NCBI GenBank assembly: GCA_930989305.1
Contig: CAKNLF010000001.1
Span: 1-59,689, forward strand
DNA length: 59,689 nt
Direction: 5' to 3'
From: an uncultured Roseburia sp.
GTDB taxonomy: Bacteria > Bacillota > Clostridia > Lachnospirales > Lachnospiraceae
Made by a program: the position numbers and the translations under genes. Under the pieces are notes generated by a model. The model worked only from the letters and a program-made list of their open reading frames with translations. It did no database searches and was not told where the DNA came from. Shown here in pieces: positions 45,515 to 54,919 of this stretch (positions are counted from its first letter, which is position 1; each line of letters begins with the position of its first letter).

Positions 45515-46468
45515 TTACACATCCTTTTCTTTTTTATCCATTCCGAAAACAGTTCCCTCCAAAATGGCCTTTCCCCGGAGAAAAGCCTCCGCTGTCATAC
45601 GCTTTTTGCCTTCCAGCTGTATTTCTTCCAGGATCAGCTGTCCGTTTCCGGTCTGTACATAGATTTCCTTTTTTGTTACTTCTGTTACTGTGCCGGGCAG
45701 TACCTGCTTATTTTCCTCATTTGTTTTTGCTTTCCATATTTTCAGCGTCCTGCCTTCCAGCATAGTATATGCGCTGGGCCAGGGATTTAATCCACGGATC
45801 AGACATTCGATCTGACGGGCTCCCATACTCCAGTCAATGATTCCCAGCTGTTTTTTGATCATTGTGGTATGAGTCGCCTGAGCGTGATCCTGAGGAGTGT
45901 AGACCGCTGTGCCCTGTTCAATGGCTTCCATTGTTTTTACGCAAAGTTTCGCTCCTTCCGAAGCCAGACGTTCAAAAAGGGTTCCTCCGGTCTCGTCTTC
46001 CCGCAGAGGCACTTCCGTTTTCATGATCATATCTCCCGTATCCAGTCCCTCGTCCATACGCATGGTTGTGACTCCGGTAACTTTCTCACCGTTGATCACC
46101 GCCCACTGGATGGGCGCCGCTCCTCTGTATTTCGGGAGCAGGGATGCGTGTACATTGACACAGCAGTATTTCGGCATATCCAGGATCTCTTTTGGCAGGA
46201 TCTGGCCGAATGCCACAACTACGATCACATCCGGATGAAAAGTCCTCAGATACTCCACGCATTCTTTTTCCCGGACCCGTTTTGGCTGGTAAACTTCAAT
46301 CCCGTGCTCCAGGGCGGCTTCTTTTACCGGGGTATACTGCATAGCTTTTCCCCTTCCCTTCGGCTTATCCGGCTGGGTCACAGCCAGCACGATCTCATGC
46401 CCGGCCTCAATCAGAGCATTCAGTGTTCCCACGGAAAAATCCGGGGTTCCCATAAAAATAATCCGCAT
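45515..46468 (-). CDS. fmt: Methionyl-tRNA formyltransferase
   Basis: 317 residues. GTPDFSVGTLNALIEAGHE opens the formyl-THF domain; NVHASLLPKYRGAAPIQW with the catalytic Asn/His, and MDEGLDTGDM follow; the C-terminal domain binds tRNA. It formylates initiator Met-tRNA. The ATG abuts the def stop with no gap; the GAG/GAA codons of the acidic def tail double as its ribosome site. Confidence 0.97.
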   Translation of the reverse strand: MRIIFMGTPDFSVGTLNALIEAGHEIVLAVTQPDKPKGRGKAMQYTPVKEAALEHGIEVYQPKRVREKECVEYLRTFHPDVIVVVAFGQILPKEILDMPKYCCVNVHASLLPKYRGAAPIQWAVINGEKVTGVTTMRMDEGLDTGDMIMKTEVPLREDETGGTLFERLASEGAKLCVKTMEAIEQGTAVYTPQDHAQATHTTMIKKQLGIIDWSMGARQIECLIRGLNPWPSAYTMLEGRTLKIWKAKTNEENKQVLPGTVTEVTKKEIYVQTGNGQLILEEIQLEGKKRMTAEAFLRGKAILEGTVFGMDKKEKDV

Positions 46469-46966
46469 TTATTCTTCCTCTTCCTCTTCGTTTTCCTCTG
46501 CTTCTTCATAATGTACGTCGTGAATCTCGCCTTCTACTTTTTCCACATACATATGTCCGTCCAGATGATCTGTCTCATGGCAGATGGCTCTTGCCAGCAA
46601 ACCTTCTCCCTCTACTTCACAAAGCTCCATTTCTTCATTATAAAAACGTGCCTTTACATAGTTGGGTCTTGTCACCTGTCCGGCTTTTCCGGGAAGGCTT
46701 AAGCATCCTTCTTCCCCGGTCTGACTGCCGTCTGTCTCCAGGATCTCCGGATTAATCATTACCAGAGGGCCTTCTCCCACATCGATCACTACGATCCTGC
46801 GGATCACTCCTACCTGTGGAGCCGCCAGTCCCACGCCGTTCGCCTGGTACATGGTGTCCAGCATATCTTCGATCAGCTGCTTTGTATGAGGGGTCACTTC
46901 CTTTACCGGTCTGCATACCTTTTTCAACACCTCGTCACCCATGATCCTTATTTCTCTTGTTGCCAT
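46469..46966 (-). CDS. def: Peptide deformylase
   Basis: 165 residues. The three family motifs are GVGLAAPQVGV, EEGCLSLPG (Cys metal ligand) and CHETDHLDG (two His ligands, catalytic Glu). It removes formyl from nascent proteins. The C-terminus ends in a run of glutamates (ENEEEEEE) that is unusual and also supplies the downstream ribosome site. AAGGAGGAA precedes the ATG. Confidence 0.97.
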   Translation of the reverse strand: MATREIRIMGDEVLKKVCRPVKEVTPHTKQLIEDMLDTMYQANGVGLAAPQVGVIRRIVVIDVGEGPLVMINPEILETDGSQTGEEGCLSLPGKAGQVTRPNYVKARFYNEEMELCEVEGEGLLARAICHETDHLDGHMYVEKVEGEIHDVHYEEAEENEEEEEE

Positions 46967-46978
46967 TTTTCTTCCTCC

Positions 46979-49210
46979 TTAAAAACCGTTCATTGGATTA
47001 AAATCAAACTGAACCGACGCTTTTTCAAATTCTTTTTTATCTTTTAAGAATAACTCCAGCCGGTCCTTTATTTCCACCAGACATTCATATTCCGGATCTT
47101 TCACATAGATAACTCTTTTGTATATATCATTGATCCTGGCCACCGTCGGGCTGGCGGGTCCGATGACCTGCATCTGCCGGGCCTTCTTTTCATCTATAAC
47201 AGCTTTCAGCCGCCCTGCAAGTCCTTCGGCCAGTTCTTCCTCACCTGAGGATATATGGATCACCAGCATATTCCATACCGGCGGATACCGAAGGAGCTTT
47301 CTGAAATTCATTTCCTGCTGGTAAAATCCCCGGTAATCCTGACGCCCGGCGGCCTGTATGCTGTAATGCTCCGGCTGATAGGTCTGGATCACCACTTCCC
47401 CCGGGCTTTTTCCTCTTCCCGCCCGGCCGGCGGCCTGAGTCAGCAGCTGGAACGTCCGTTCCGCGGCTCTGTAGTCATTCGCGTGAAGGGACAGATCCGC
47501 AGCCAGCACCCCTACCAGAGTCACATTGGGGAAATCATGTCCTTTTACGATCATCTGAGTGCCGATGAGAATATCCGCCTCCCCGTTTGCAAAAGCGGAA
47601 AGTATCTTTTCATATCCGTCTTTGCTGCGGGTCGTATCCAGATCCATACGCAGGATCCCCGCCTGGGGAAATTCCTGTTTCAGCCAGGCTTCGATCTTCT
47701 GGGTCCCCGCCTTAAACGTACCGATCAGTCTGGAGCCGCATTCCGGACACTGTTTCACTGCGGGCTGCTCATAACCGCAGTAGTGGCACACCATTCTGCC
47801 GTTGTTGTGAAGACTCAGGGAAACGTCGCAGTGCGGGCATTTTATCACATGTCCGCAGGAACGGCAGGACACAAATCCCGCCACGCCTCTCCGATTAATA
47901 AAGAGCATGATCTGCTCCTTTTTTTCCAGCCTCTGGCACATCAGTTCCCGGAGCCTGTCGCTTAAGATCGTACGGTTTCCTTTTCTTAATTCTTCCCGCA
48001 GATCTTCGATATATACCTTTGCCATATTCCGTCCGGCCACCCGTCTGGGCATCTCGTAGAGATGATATTTCCCCTCCAGCGCGTTTTTAAAGCTTTCCAC
48101 AGAGGGCGTGGCCGATCCCAGCACTACCTGGGCGTTTTCCTGTCTGGCCCGTTCTATTGCCGTCTCTCTGGCATGATAACGGGGAACCGTTTCGCTTTTA
48201 TAAGTTCCCTCATGCTCCTCATCTATAATAATATACCCCAGATCCGGGAAAGGGGTAAACAGCGCGGACCGGGGGCCGATCATCACATCCAGCTCGCCGT
48301 TTTTTGCTCTTTCATACTGGTCAAAGCGTTCTCCCGGAGACATTCTGGAGTTCAGGATGGACACCCGGTCCCCAAAGCGGTTGTAAAACCGCATAACGGT
48401 CTGAAAAGTCAGGGCGATCTCCGGGATCAGCACTATGGCCTGTTTTCCTTTTTTCACAGTATCCCCGATCAGCTCCATATATATTTCCGTCTTTCCGCTT
48501 CCGGTCACGCCGTAGATAAGAGAAGGACGCAGATCTCCGGCTTCCTGATTGCGGATGACAGCATCCGCGATCTTTTGCTGAATCTCATTCAGCCGGACGG
48601 TACTTTCCTGTTTTTTCAGCCTTCCCAGAGGATTGCGGTAAGTCCGGTACCTGTCTACCCGCAGGATTCCTCCTTCCGCCATGGCGCGAATCACTGCCGC
48701 CGTTACATTCAGTTTGCCGGTCACCGCTTCATAGGGAAGTTCCCGGTCCCGTATCAGCGCTTCCAGCAGTCTGGCTCTGGCTGTCCGGTGTTTGCGCACC
48801 AGCTCCTCCAGGAGCTTTTCCGCCTCTTCCTGCTCCAGTGTAAGCACCACCAGCCGTTTTTCTTTTTCATTTTCTTTCTTTTTTAAAGGCAGTACGGTCT
48901 TCAGCGCCTGGTTCATAGTGCCGCCGTAATTTTTCCGGATCCATGCCGCAAGGGAGATCATCTTCGCCTGGACCGCCAGATTGTCCCGGGCGATCCCGGA
49001 AATGGATTTGATCCTGGAAACGTCGCAGTGGGCTTCTCTGCCAAGTTCCACCACATACCCTCTGCGCAGCCGGTTTCCCTTCCCGAAAGGAATCTCTACG
49101 CAGGTTCCGATTTCCACACTGTCTCTTAATTCTTCCGGCACCCGGTACTGAAAAGTCCTGTCTACCTTTTCATGGGAAATATCTATAATAATTTCGGCAT
49201 AATATGCCAT
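46979..49210 (-). CDS. priA: Primosomal protein N' (replication restart helicase)
   Basis: 743 residues. N-terminal DNA 3'-end-binding domain (FQYRVPEELRD), helicase with GVTGSGKTEIYME (Walker A), IIIDEEHEGTYK (DEEH box), a four-pair cysteine zinc domain (CRSCGHVIKCPHC and CHYCGYEQ ... CPECGSR), then GTQMIVKGHDFPNVTLVGV and the QAAGRAGRG motif. It reloads the replisome at stalled forks. First gene of the downstream cluster. Confidence 0.97.
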   Translation of the reverse strand: MAYYAEIIIDISHEKVDRTFQYRVPEELRDSVEIGTCVEIPFGKGNRLRRGYVVELGREAHCDVSRIKSISGIARDNLAVQAKMISLAAWIRKNYGGTMNQALKTVLPLKKKENEKEKRLVVLTLEQEEAEKLLEELVRKHRTARARLLEALIRDRELPYEAVTGKLNVTAAVIRAMAEGGILRVDRYRTYRNPLGRLKKQESTVRLNEIQQKIADAVIRNQEAGDLRPSLIYGVTGSGKTEIYMELIGDTVKKGKQAIVLIPEIALTFQTVMRFYNRFGDRVSILNSRMSPGERFDQYERAKNGELDVMIGPRSALFTPFPDLGYIIIDEEHEGTYKSETVPRYHARETAIERARQENAQVVLGSATPSVESFKNALEGKYHLYEMPRRVAGRNMAKVYIEDLREELRKGNRTILSDRLRELMCQRLEKKEQIMLFINRRGVAGFVSCRSCGHVIKCPHCDVSLSLHNNGRMVCHYCGYEQPAVKQCPECGSRLIGTFKAGTQKIEAWLKQEFPQAGILRMDLDTTRSKDGYEKILSAFANGEADILIGTQMIVKGHDFPNVTLVGVLAADLSLHANDYRAAERTFQLLTQAAGRAGRGKSPGEVVIQTYQPEHYSIQAAGRQDYRGFYQQEMNFRKLLRYPPVWNMLVIHISSGEEELAEGLAGRLKAVIDEKKARQMQVIGPASPTVARINDIYKRVIYVKDPEYECLVEIKDRLELFLKDKKEFEKASVQFDFNPMNGF

Positions 49211-49362
49211 TGGACTGTTTCACCGCCTGTCATTTCGTTCTTGCTTATTGTTCTGATTATCTTGACTATTATAAGGGATAATCCCATTACTGTCAAAGAG
49301 ACTGGAAAATTCCCGGTAAAATTTATGACTGAAAATCCCGGACAGCCTTTTCCTTTGACTGA

Positions 49363-49404
49363 AAAAACAGAGAAGCCCTATTTTCAGGACTTCTCTGTTT
49401 CTTA
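49363..49404 (-). terminator. Terminator of the sugar ABC importer operon
   Basis: aacagagaag and cttctctgtt arms (one mismatch region inside) are followed on the minus strand by TTTTTTC. It lies about 30 nt past the permease stop. The remaining ~150 bp to priA holds no recognisable element. Confidence 0.85.
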
Positions 49405-49431
49405 TTACATCCGATTTCAAAGATTTTATTT

Positions 49432-50391
49432 TTATTCGCTCTTTCTCTTATCGATCATATCTACCGCTACTACCGCGATCAGTACGATACCAATAACGAT
49501 TTTCTGTGCGGAAGACTGTACGCCCATAATATCCAGTCCGGTGGTGATTACGCAGATAACAAAGGCTCCTACTACAGTCTTTCCGATCTTTCCTTCCCCG
49601 CCTGAAAGGCTGGTGCCGCCAATGGCCGCCGCCGCGATAGCCATAATGTTATAGCCCCCGTCTGAGATATTCGGGCTTCCGGTTCCCAGTCTGGATGCCA
49701 GTACCAGGCCTGCCAGCGCGGAAGCCAGTCCGCTCATGGTAAAGATCAGGATTGTGTACCAGTCTACGTTTACTCCGGAAAGTCTGGCTGTTTTTTCATT
49801 GCTTCCGATAGCATATGTATAACGTCCCATTTTTGTATTCCGCATAATGTACAGACAGATTACAAAAAAGATAATCGCGATGATAAACTGGGAAGGCAGT
49901 ATGCCCACAGTTTTCTGACCCCAGAAAGCAAACGGCACTTTTGATCCAGCGGAACTGATCCCGATAGAAGTTTCATGGGTGATCACCAAGGCGATGCCTG
50001 CCGCCGCATACATCATGCCCGCCGTCATGATAAAGAACGGCACTTTCAGTTTTGCGATACATACTCCGTTGATGAATCCGCAGGCGGTTCCGATGATAAT
50101 GGATATTACAGAAGCCGGGATCACTCCCATGCCTCCCTGGATCAGAAGGGCTGCTGAACATCCCACCAGCGCCGCGATAGACGCAATGGACAGATCAATA
50201 CGCCCACTGATCATGACAAATGTCATGCCGCACCCGAACAAGATATAAACTGCTGCCGACCGGAGCACGTTTGTCAGGTTGCCCACTGTGAAAAATCCGT
50301 CCCCGGCAATTGCAAAGAATACAATCAGGGCAACCAGTATAATATACGTTCCGTACTTATTATAAAAGATTCTTCCTTTTGATGCTGTCAT
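49432..50391 (-). CDS. Sugar ABC importer permease (RbsC/MglC type)
   Basis: 319 residues with about 8-10 membrane spans. SGRIDLSIASIAALVG and GSNEKTARLSGVNVDWYT followed by GGTSLSGGEGKIGKT are the conserved RbsC/AraH segments, including the coupling loop that meets the ATPase. It is the third gene after binding protein and ATPase and is followed by a terminator. A single permease gene is visible, so it probably works as a homodimer. Confidence 0.93.
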   Translation of the reverse strand: MTASKGRIFYNKYGTYIILVALIVFFAIAGDGFFTVGNLTNVLRSAAVYILFGCGMTFVMISGRIDLSIASIAALVGCSAALLIQGGMGVIPASVISIIIGTACGFINGVCIAKLKVPFFIMTAGMMYAAAGIALVITHETSIGISSAGSKVPFAFWGQKTVGILPSQFIIAIIFFVICLYIMRNTKMGRYTYAIGSNEKTARLSGVNVDWYTILIFTMSGLASALAGLVLASRLGTGSPNISDGGYNIMAIAAAAIGGTSLSGGEGKIGKTVVGAFVICVITTGLDIMGVQSSAQKIVIGIVLIAVVAVDMIDKRKSE

Positions 50392-50410
50392 AGTTCCTCC
50401 TTGTAATGCC

Positions 50411-51901
50411 CTAAATATTCAGCATTAACTTCAACATTTTTTCTTTCAGATTTTCTTCTGTATCTTCAAATTCTCCTACTTTGTGGCCATCCCTCATAAC
50501 TATGATCCTGTCGCAAAGTCCGATCAATTCATCCTCTTCTGATGAAATTACGATCACACCGATATGATTTTTTACCAGTCTCTGGATGATCTGGTAGAAA
50601 TCAGCTCTGGCGCCTACATCTACCCCTCTGGTAGGCTCATCCAGCAAAAGCAGCTTCGGCTGGGACATGATCCATTTTCCCAGACATACCTTCTGCTGAT
50701 TGCCTCCGCTTAAGTCGGTAATACACTGATCCATGCCGGTAGTCTTGATCTTCAGCTGCTGGATCATTGCCTGCACTTCTTCTTTTTCCTGTCCCTGTCG
50801 GATATGGAAATTTTTGCCCAGTCTGTGCATATTGGCGATCCCCATATTTTCTTTAATGGAGCGCACAGCCAGGATTCCTTCCCCTTTCCGGTCCTCGCTG
50901 ACATAGCCGATGCCTTTCTTTACCGCGTCCACAGGGCTTTTGATATGCAGCTTTTCTCCCCGGTAAAAAAATTCTCCCTGATCCGGTTTGTAGCAGCCGA
51001 AGATGGTCTTTGCGATTTCAGTTCTTCCTGCTCCGGCCAGTCCCGCGAAACCGAGGATCTCTCCGTCTCTTAACTGAAAGCTTACGTTCTCGTACAGACC
51101 TTTTACCGTTACATCTTTCGCCTCAAAGATAACATCTCCTATATGATGGACTTTTTCCGGGAACTGGTTTGTGTCATCGGATCCTACGATTCCCGAAAGC
51201 AGTCTCTGATTGTCTACGTTTTTGATATCGTCAGTAAATACGTTTCTGCCGTCCCGAAGGAGGGTAATCCTGTCACAGATCTGGTACACTTCCGACATAC
51301 GATGGGTAATATATACCATACCCACGCCTTTTTTCTTCAGTCGTCTGATCAGATCAAACAGACTGTCCGTCTCCTGCATAGTCAAAGAAGAGGTGGGCTC
51401 GTCAAATATGATAATATCGGAATTCAGATTCAGCGCGCGGGTGATCTCTATCATCTGCTGCATTGCCACCGGCAGATTGCCTGCCCGTTCATCCAGATCC
51501 AGATCGATCCCCACCTCGGCCATGACTTCTTTCGCTCTTTTTCTCATGGTTTTCCAGTCATACCCGCTTTTTTTCGTGATTTCATTGGCAATAAAAATAT
51601 TTTCCAGCACACTCAGATGAGGCAGGATGTTCAGCTCCTGAAACACCATTGCCACGCCGTCCTTCTGAGCGTCCGCTACACTGGCTTTAATGGGAGTCAC
51701 ATTTCCGTTGTGGATGATACTGCCCTGATCCGGCATATAGACCCCTGCCAGCACTTTCATTAATGTAGATTTTCCTGCGCCGTTGGCTCCCATCAGTGCA
51801 TGGACCTCTCCTGAGCGCAGGTCAAAGGATACATCGTCCAGCGCTTTGGAGCCGCCAAAGGCCTTGCTGATATGCTCCATACGTAAAATTTCTTTACTCA
51901 T
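50411..51901 (-). CDS. Sugar ABC importer ATPase (RbsA/MglA type, two nucleotide-binding domains)
   Basis: About 496 residues. First domain: GANGAGKSTLMKVLAG, then ILHRS-type linker region and IIIFDEPTSSLT; second domain: FAGLAGAGRTEIAKTIFG (degenerate P-loop), DLSGGNQQKVCLGKW and LLLDEPTRGVDVGAR. This duplicate organisation is typical of RbsA. The start at 51901 has AAAGGCAGAG upstream; the frame is open into the binding-protein gene but without a ribosome site. It is preceded by a hairpin. Confidence 0.95.
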   Translation of the reverse strand: MSKEILRMEHISKAFGGSKALDDVSFDLRSGEVHALMGANGAGKSTLMKVLAGVYMPDQGSIIHNGNVTPIKASVADAQKDGVAMVFQELNILPHLSVLENIFIANEITKKSGYDWKTMRKRAKEVMAEVGIDLDLDERAGNLPVAMQQMIEITRALNLNSDIIIFDEPTSSLTMQETDSLFDLIRRLKKKGVGMVYITHRMSEVYQICDRITLLRDGRNVFTDDIKNVDNQRLLSGIVGSDDTNQFPEKVHHIGDVIFEAKDVTVKGLYENVSFQLRDGEILGFAGLAGAGRTEIAKTIFGCYKPDQGEFFYRGEKLHIKSPVDAVKKGIGYVSEDRKGEGILAVRSIKENMGIANMHRLGKNFHIRQGQEKEEVQAMIQQLKIKTTGMDQCITDLSGGNQQKVCLGKWIMSQPKLLLLDEPTRGVDVGARADFYQIIQRLVKNHIGVIVISSEEDELIGLCDRIIVMRDGHKVGEFEDTEENLKEKMLKLMLNI

Positions 51902-51924
51902 ACAACACTCTGCCTTTCTTTTAA

Positions 51925-51986
51925 AAGTGCCGCAAATTTCAAAGTTCCAATGTTCAGCTCTACGACTCTGAAAATTTGCAGCACTC
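51925..51986 (-). other. Intercistronic stem-loop between binding-protein and ATPase genes
   Basis: A 15-bp imperfect stem (agtgccgcaaattt... with ...aaatttgcagcact) encloses ~30 nt and is followed on the minus strand by TTTTAAAAG. It is probably a partial terminator or mRNA-protecting hairpin that leaves more binding protein than transporter. Confidence 0.55.
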
Positions 51987-51995
51987 ATGTTTTCC

Positions 51996-53129
51996 TTATT
52001 CGGCTTTGGCATCTCCTGATGAAGATAATCCTTCGCCCATTTCAATGAAGTTTCTCATGTAATCAGAGATTTCTCCTACAGCAGTACCCATTTTCCACTG
52101 GGATAATTCTTCTCCATGAGGCAGATAGTCGTCAATGTTTTCGGATGTAATAACTGTATCCGGAGTCATTGTGGTTTCCGGTACTTCTTCGTCATTGATC
52201 AGCGCCACTGCCTGCTCTACTGCGTAGTAACCCTGCAGGATAGACCAGTCGTACGCGGTTGCGTATAATTCACCGTTCTTAATGGATTCCAGAGCGATGA
52301 CGTTTCCGTCAATGCCGGTAACGATAACGCCGTTGTCACCGCCTACTTCTTTGCCCTGCTCTTTCAGAGCTGTGATAGCTCCCATAGCCATCAGATCGTT
52401 GCAGCAGAATACCGCGTCTACATCACTGTGGGCCTGAAGGATATTTGCCATTTTAGTTGCAGCTGTATCCTGGTCATAGTTCGCGCTCTGGCTTTCCACT
52501 ACGTTAACATCCGGGAATTCGGAAATGGCTTTTTCAATACCTGCTGTTCTTTCCTGGGAAGAACTTGCGGCATCCATACCACGCAGGATAACAACATTTC
52601 CTTTTCCGCCCATTTCCTCCAATACCTGATGGATCATTTCATATGCCATCTGTGTATGATCTACACCTATGTAGTTAGGCAGATATTCTTTTACATTATC
52701 GCCCCAGATATTGTCGATTTCCGTATCTACTGTTACAAATGGGATTCCCGCCGTATGAGCCGCTTCCACTGCTCCGCTCACGCCTTTGGAATCATTGGGC
52801 GTCAGGATCAGCGCGTCTACGCCCTTGGAGATCAGGTTTTCACATTTTGTGATCTGGCCCTCAATATCGGACTCTGTTGCTGTATTATCAATCTCTACAT
52901 TTACGCCCAGGTCCTCTCCCGCAATAGCCGCCCCATAGGCGATGTCCTGGAAGTGAGCGTTTGTAGCTGTTTTTACTACGATTCCTACGGTCACATCGCT
53001 TTTGGCTCCCTTTTCCCCGCCGGCGCTGCTGTTGTTATTCTCGCTGTTTCCGCCGCCGCAGGCAGCCAGGCTGATTGCCATTACCCCAACTAAAGATAAC
53101 GAAATTAACTTTGCAAGTCTTTTTTTCAT
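51996..53129 (-). CDS. Sugar-binding lipoprotein of ABC importer (RbsB-like, type 1 periplasmic fold)
   Basis: 377 residues. Lipoprotein signal ending ISLAACGGG (Cys ~23), a Ser/Asn-rich spacer, then VTVGIVVKTATNAHFQDIAY, LILTPNDSKGVSGAVEAA, AVFCCNDLMAMGAITAL and VIVTGIDGNVIALESI, as in ribose/galactose/rhamnose binders. It delivers substrate to the permease/ATPase encoded downstream. GAGGAGGAT precedes the ATG. The ligand cannot be named from sequence. Confidence 0.93.
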   Translation of the reverse strand: MKKRLAKLISLSLVGVMAISLAACGGGNSENNNSSAGGEKGAKSDVTVGIVVKTATNAHFQDIAYGAAIAGEDLGVNVEIDNTATESDIEGQITKCENLISKGVDALILTPNDSKGVSGAVEAAHTAGIPFVTVDTEIDNIWGDNVKEYLPNYIGVDHTQMAYEMIHQVLEEMGGKGNVVILRGMDAASSSQERTAGIEKAISEFPDVNVVESQSANYDQDTAATKMANILQAHSDVDAVFCCNDLMAMGAITALKEQGKEVGGDNGVIVTGIDGNVIALESIKNGELYATAYDWSILQGYYAVEQAVALINDEEVPETTMTPDTVITSENIDDYLPHGEELSQWKMGTAVGEISDYMRNFIEMGEGLSSSGDAKAE

Positions 53130-53218
53130 ATAAATCCTCCTCTTTCCTGCTCCTGTCGTATTTCATGTTTATGAACCCCTCAAAAGTTCACTTATCTGAT
53201 ATCTATACTTTATCATAT

Positions 53219-53240
53219 CCGAATACCGCCAATCATTCGG
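53219..53240. promoter_or_regulatory. Inverted repeat upstream of sugar importer genes
   Basis: ccgaat (53219-53224) and attcgg (53235-53240) with a 10-bp spacer form a symmetric site about 90 bp before the binding-protein start. It could be a regulator site. A second repeat, agaccat (53300-53306) with atggtct (53316-53322), lies further up. The rest of the 53130-53470 gap holds the pyrB promoter. Confidence 0.35.
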
Positions 53241-53349
53241 GCTATTCATCTACCTATTCACTTTTTTGATTAGCGTATACACTATGTACATCCCTTTTTA
53301 GACCATCTGTATACCATGGTCTCCCGAGGCCTTTTTCCCGGTTCTCATA

Positions 53350-53378
53350 TTGAATTTTACTGGTGATTATTATATGAT
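53350..53378 (+). promoter_or_regulatory. pyrB promoter
   Basis: TTGAAT (53350-53355), a 17-bp spacer and TATGAT (53373-53378). The leader is about 85 nt, ending with the AGGAGG ribosome site before the ATG at 53471. No PyrR-type attenuator hairpin pair is evident. Confidence 0.65.
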
Positions 53379-53470
53379 TGTATAGAGTATGTTTTATATT
53401 TTTATAAATGATACGGCCCGTCTGAAAGGACTGTATCACAAAATCTTGACCACAGGAGGACAACCTATTT

Positions 53471-54388
53471 ATGAGACATTTAATGAGCCCGCTGGATTTT
53501 TCAGTGGAGGAGCTTGATAAATTGCTGGAACTGGCAGTGGATATCGAAGCCCATCCGGACAAATACGCTCACGCATGTGAAGGGAAAAAGCTGGCTACGC
53601 TGTTTTACGAGCCAAGCACCCGCACCCGGCTCAGCTTTGAAGCCGCCATGCTGAATCTCGGCGGTCAGGTGCTGGGATTTGCCAGTTCAGACAGTTCCTC
53701 TGCCGCAAAAGGGGAAAGCGTTTCCGATACGATCCGCGTGATTTCCTGTTATGCGGATATCTGCGCTATGCGTCATCCCAAAGAAGGAGCGCCTCTTGTC
53801 GCATCCCAGAAATCCGGTATTCCGGTCATCAACGCCGGGGACGGCGGACACCAGCATCCTACCCAGACTCTTACGGATCTGCTGACCATCCGCAGACTGA
53901 AAGGACGCCTGGGCGATCTGACCATCGGACTTTGCGGCGACCTGAAATTCGGCAGGACCGTCCATTCTCTGATCCGGGCGCTGGTACGCTACAACAATGT
54001 GAAATTTATCCTGATTTCTCCGGAAGAACTGCGTGTGCCAAGCTATATCCGCGAGGATGTGCTGGAAAAGGGAAATATTGAATACAAAGAAGTGGAACGT
54101 CTGGAAGACGCCCTTCCGTTCCTGGATATTCTCTATATGACCAGAGTCCAGAAGGAGCGTTTCTTCAATGAGGAAGACTATATCCGCATGAAAGATTTTT
54201 ATATTCTGAACAAAGCGAAAATGGCCCTTGCTCCCCAGGACATGCTGGTGCTCCATCCCCTTCCCAGAGTCAATGAGATTTCCACGGAAGTGGATGAGGA
54301 CCCGAGAGCTGTTTATTTCAAACAGGCCCAGTACGGCGTATATGTCCGTATGGCCCTGATTCTTACTTTGCTGGAGGTAAATGTATAA
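53471..54388 (+). CDS. pyrB: Aspartate carbamoyltransferase catalytic chain
   Basis: 305 residues. [20 protein letters not shown] (carbamoyl-phosphate site), [21 protein letters not shown] and [10 protein letters not shown] (aspartate side) are all present. It makes carbamoyl-aspartate, the committed step of pyrimidine synthesis. Its stop overlaps the pyrI start by one base. Confidence 0.98.
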   Translation: MRHLMSPLDFSVEELDKLLELAVDIEAHPDKYAHACEGKKLATLFYEPSTRTRLSFEAAMLNLGGQVLGFASSDSSSAAKGESVSDTIRVISCYADICAMRHPKEGAPLVASQKSGIPVINAGDGGHQHPTQTLTDLLTIRRLKGRLGDLTIGLCGDLKFGRTVHSLIRALVRYNNVKFILISPEELRVPSYIREDVLEKGNIEYKEVERLEDALPFLDILYMTRVQKERFFNEEDYIRMKDFYILNKAKMALAPQDMLVLHPLPRVNEISTEVDEDPRAVYFKQAQYGVYVRMALILTLLEVNV

Positions 54389-54816
54389 TGTTAAATGTAG
54401 GCGCGATCAAAGAAGGGTTTGTACTGGATCATATTAAAGCTGGCATGAGTATGTCCATCTATCATTATCTGAACCTGGACAAACTGGACTGCTGCGTAGC
54501 TATCATTAAAAATGCCCGCAGCAATAAGATGGGAAAAAAAGATATTGTCAAAGTGGAATGCGATATTGATACCCTGGATCTGGATATCTTGGGATTCATT
54601 GATCACAATATTACCGTAAATATTATCAAAGATGAGCGTATTGTGGAAAAACGCCAGCTTCAGCTTCCAAAAGAGATTCACAATGTAATCCGATGTAAAA
54701 ATCCCCGGTGCATTACTTCCATCGAGCAGGAACTGGAACAGATCTTTTATCTTACAGATCCGGAAAAGGAAATTTACCGCTGCAAATACTGCGAAGAAAA
54801 ATATTCCAGAAAATAG
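54388..54816 (+). CDS. pyrI: Aspartate carbamoyltransferase regulatory chain
   Basis: 142 residues. N-terminal nucleotide-binding domain (GMSMSIYHYLNLDKLDC) and C-terminal zinc domain with CKNPRC and RCKYCEEKY, the four cysteine ligands that hold the catalytic chain. It gives ATP/CTP control to PyrB. Presence of PyrI distinguishes clostridial loci from Bacillus, which has only PyrB. Confidence 0.97.
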   Translation: MLNVGAIKEGFVLDHIKAGMSMSIYHYLNLDKLDCCVAIIKNARSNKMGKKDIVKVECDIDTLDLDILGFIDHNITVNIIKDERIVEKRQLQLPKEIHNVIRCKNPRCITSIEQELEQIFYLTDPEKEIYRCKYCEEKYSRK

Positions 54817-54849
54817 GATGGTTCCAAAAATCTGGAATTTCCCGGAAAC

Positions 54850-54919
54850 GAAAAAGAGACTTTTCCTACAGGATTCTGGCTTTATAAGCCAGGATCCGGC
54901 GGGATAGTCTCTTTTTTAC
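54850..54919 (+). terminator. Branched terminator after pyrBI
   Basis: Outer arms aaaaagagact and agtctctttttt enclose an inner stem (ggat-ctggctt with aagccag-atcc). T-run TCTTTTTT ends it. The structure leads straight into the tandem-repeat array. Confidence 0.8.

Noticed and set aside
53379-53470. PyrR-type attenuator before pyrB
   Set aside because: The leader lacks the overlapping antiterminator and terminator hairpins expected for PyrR control.
53254-53562. 102-codon minus-strand frame
   Set aside because: It lies across the pyrB promoter and pyrB start and has no ribosome site or recognisable motif.
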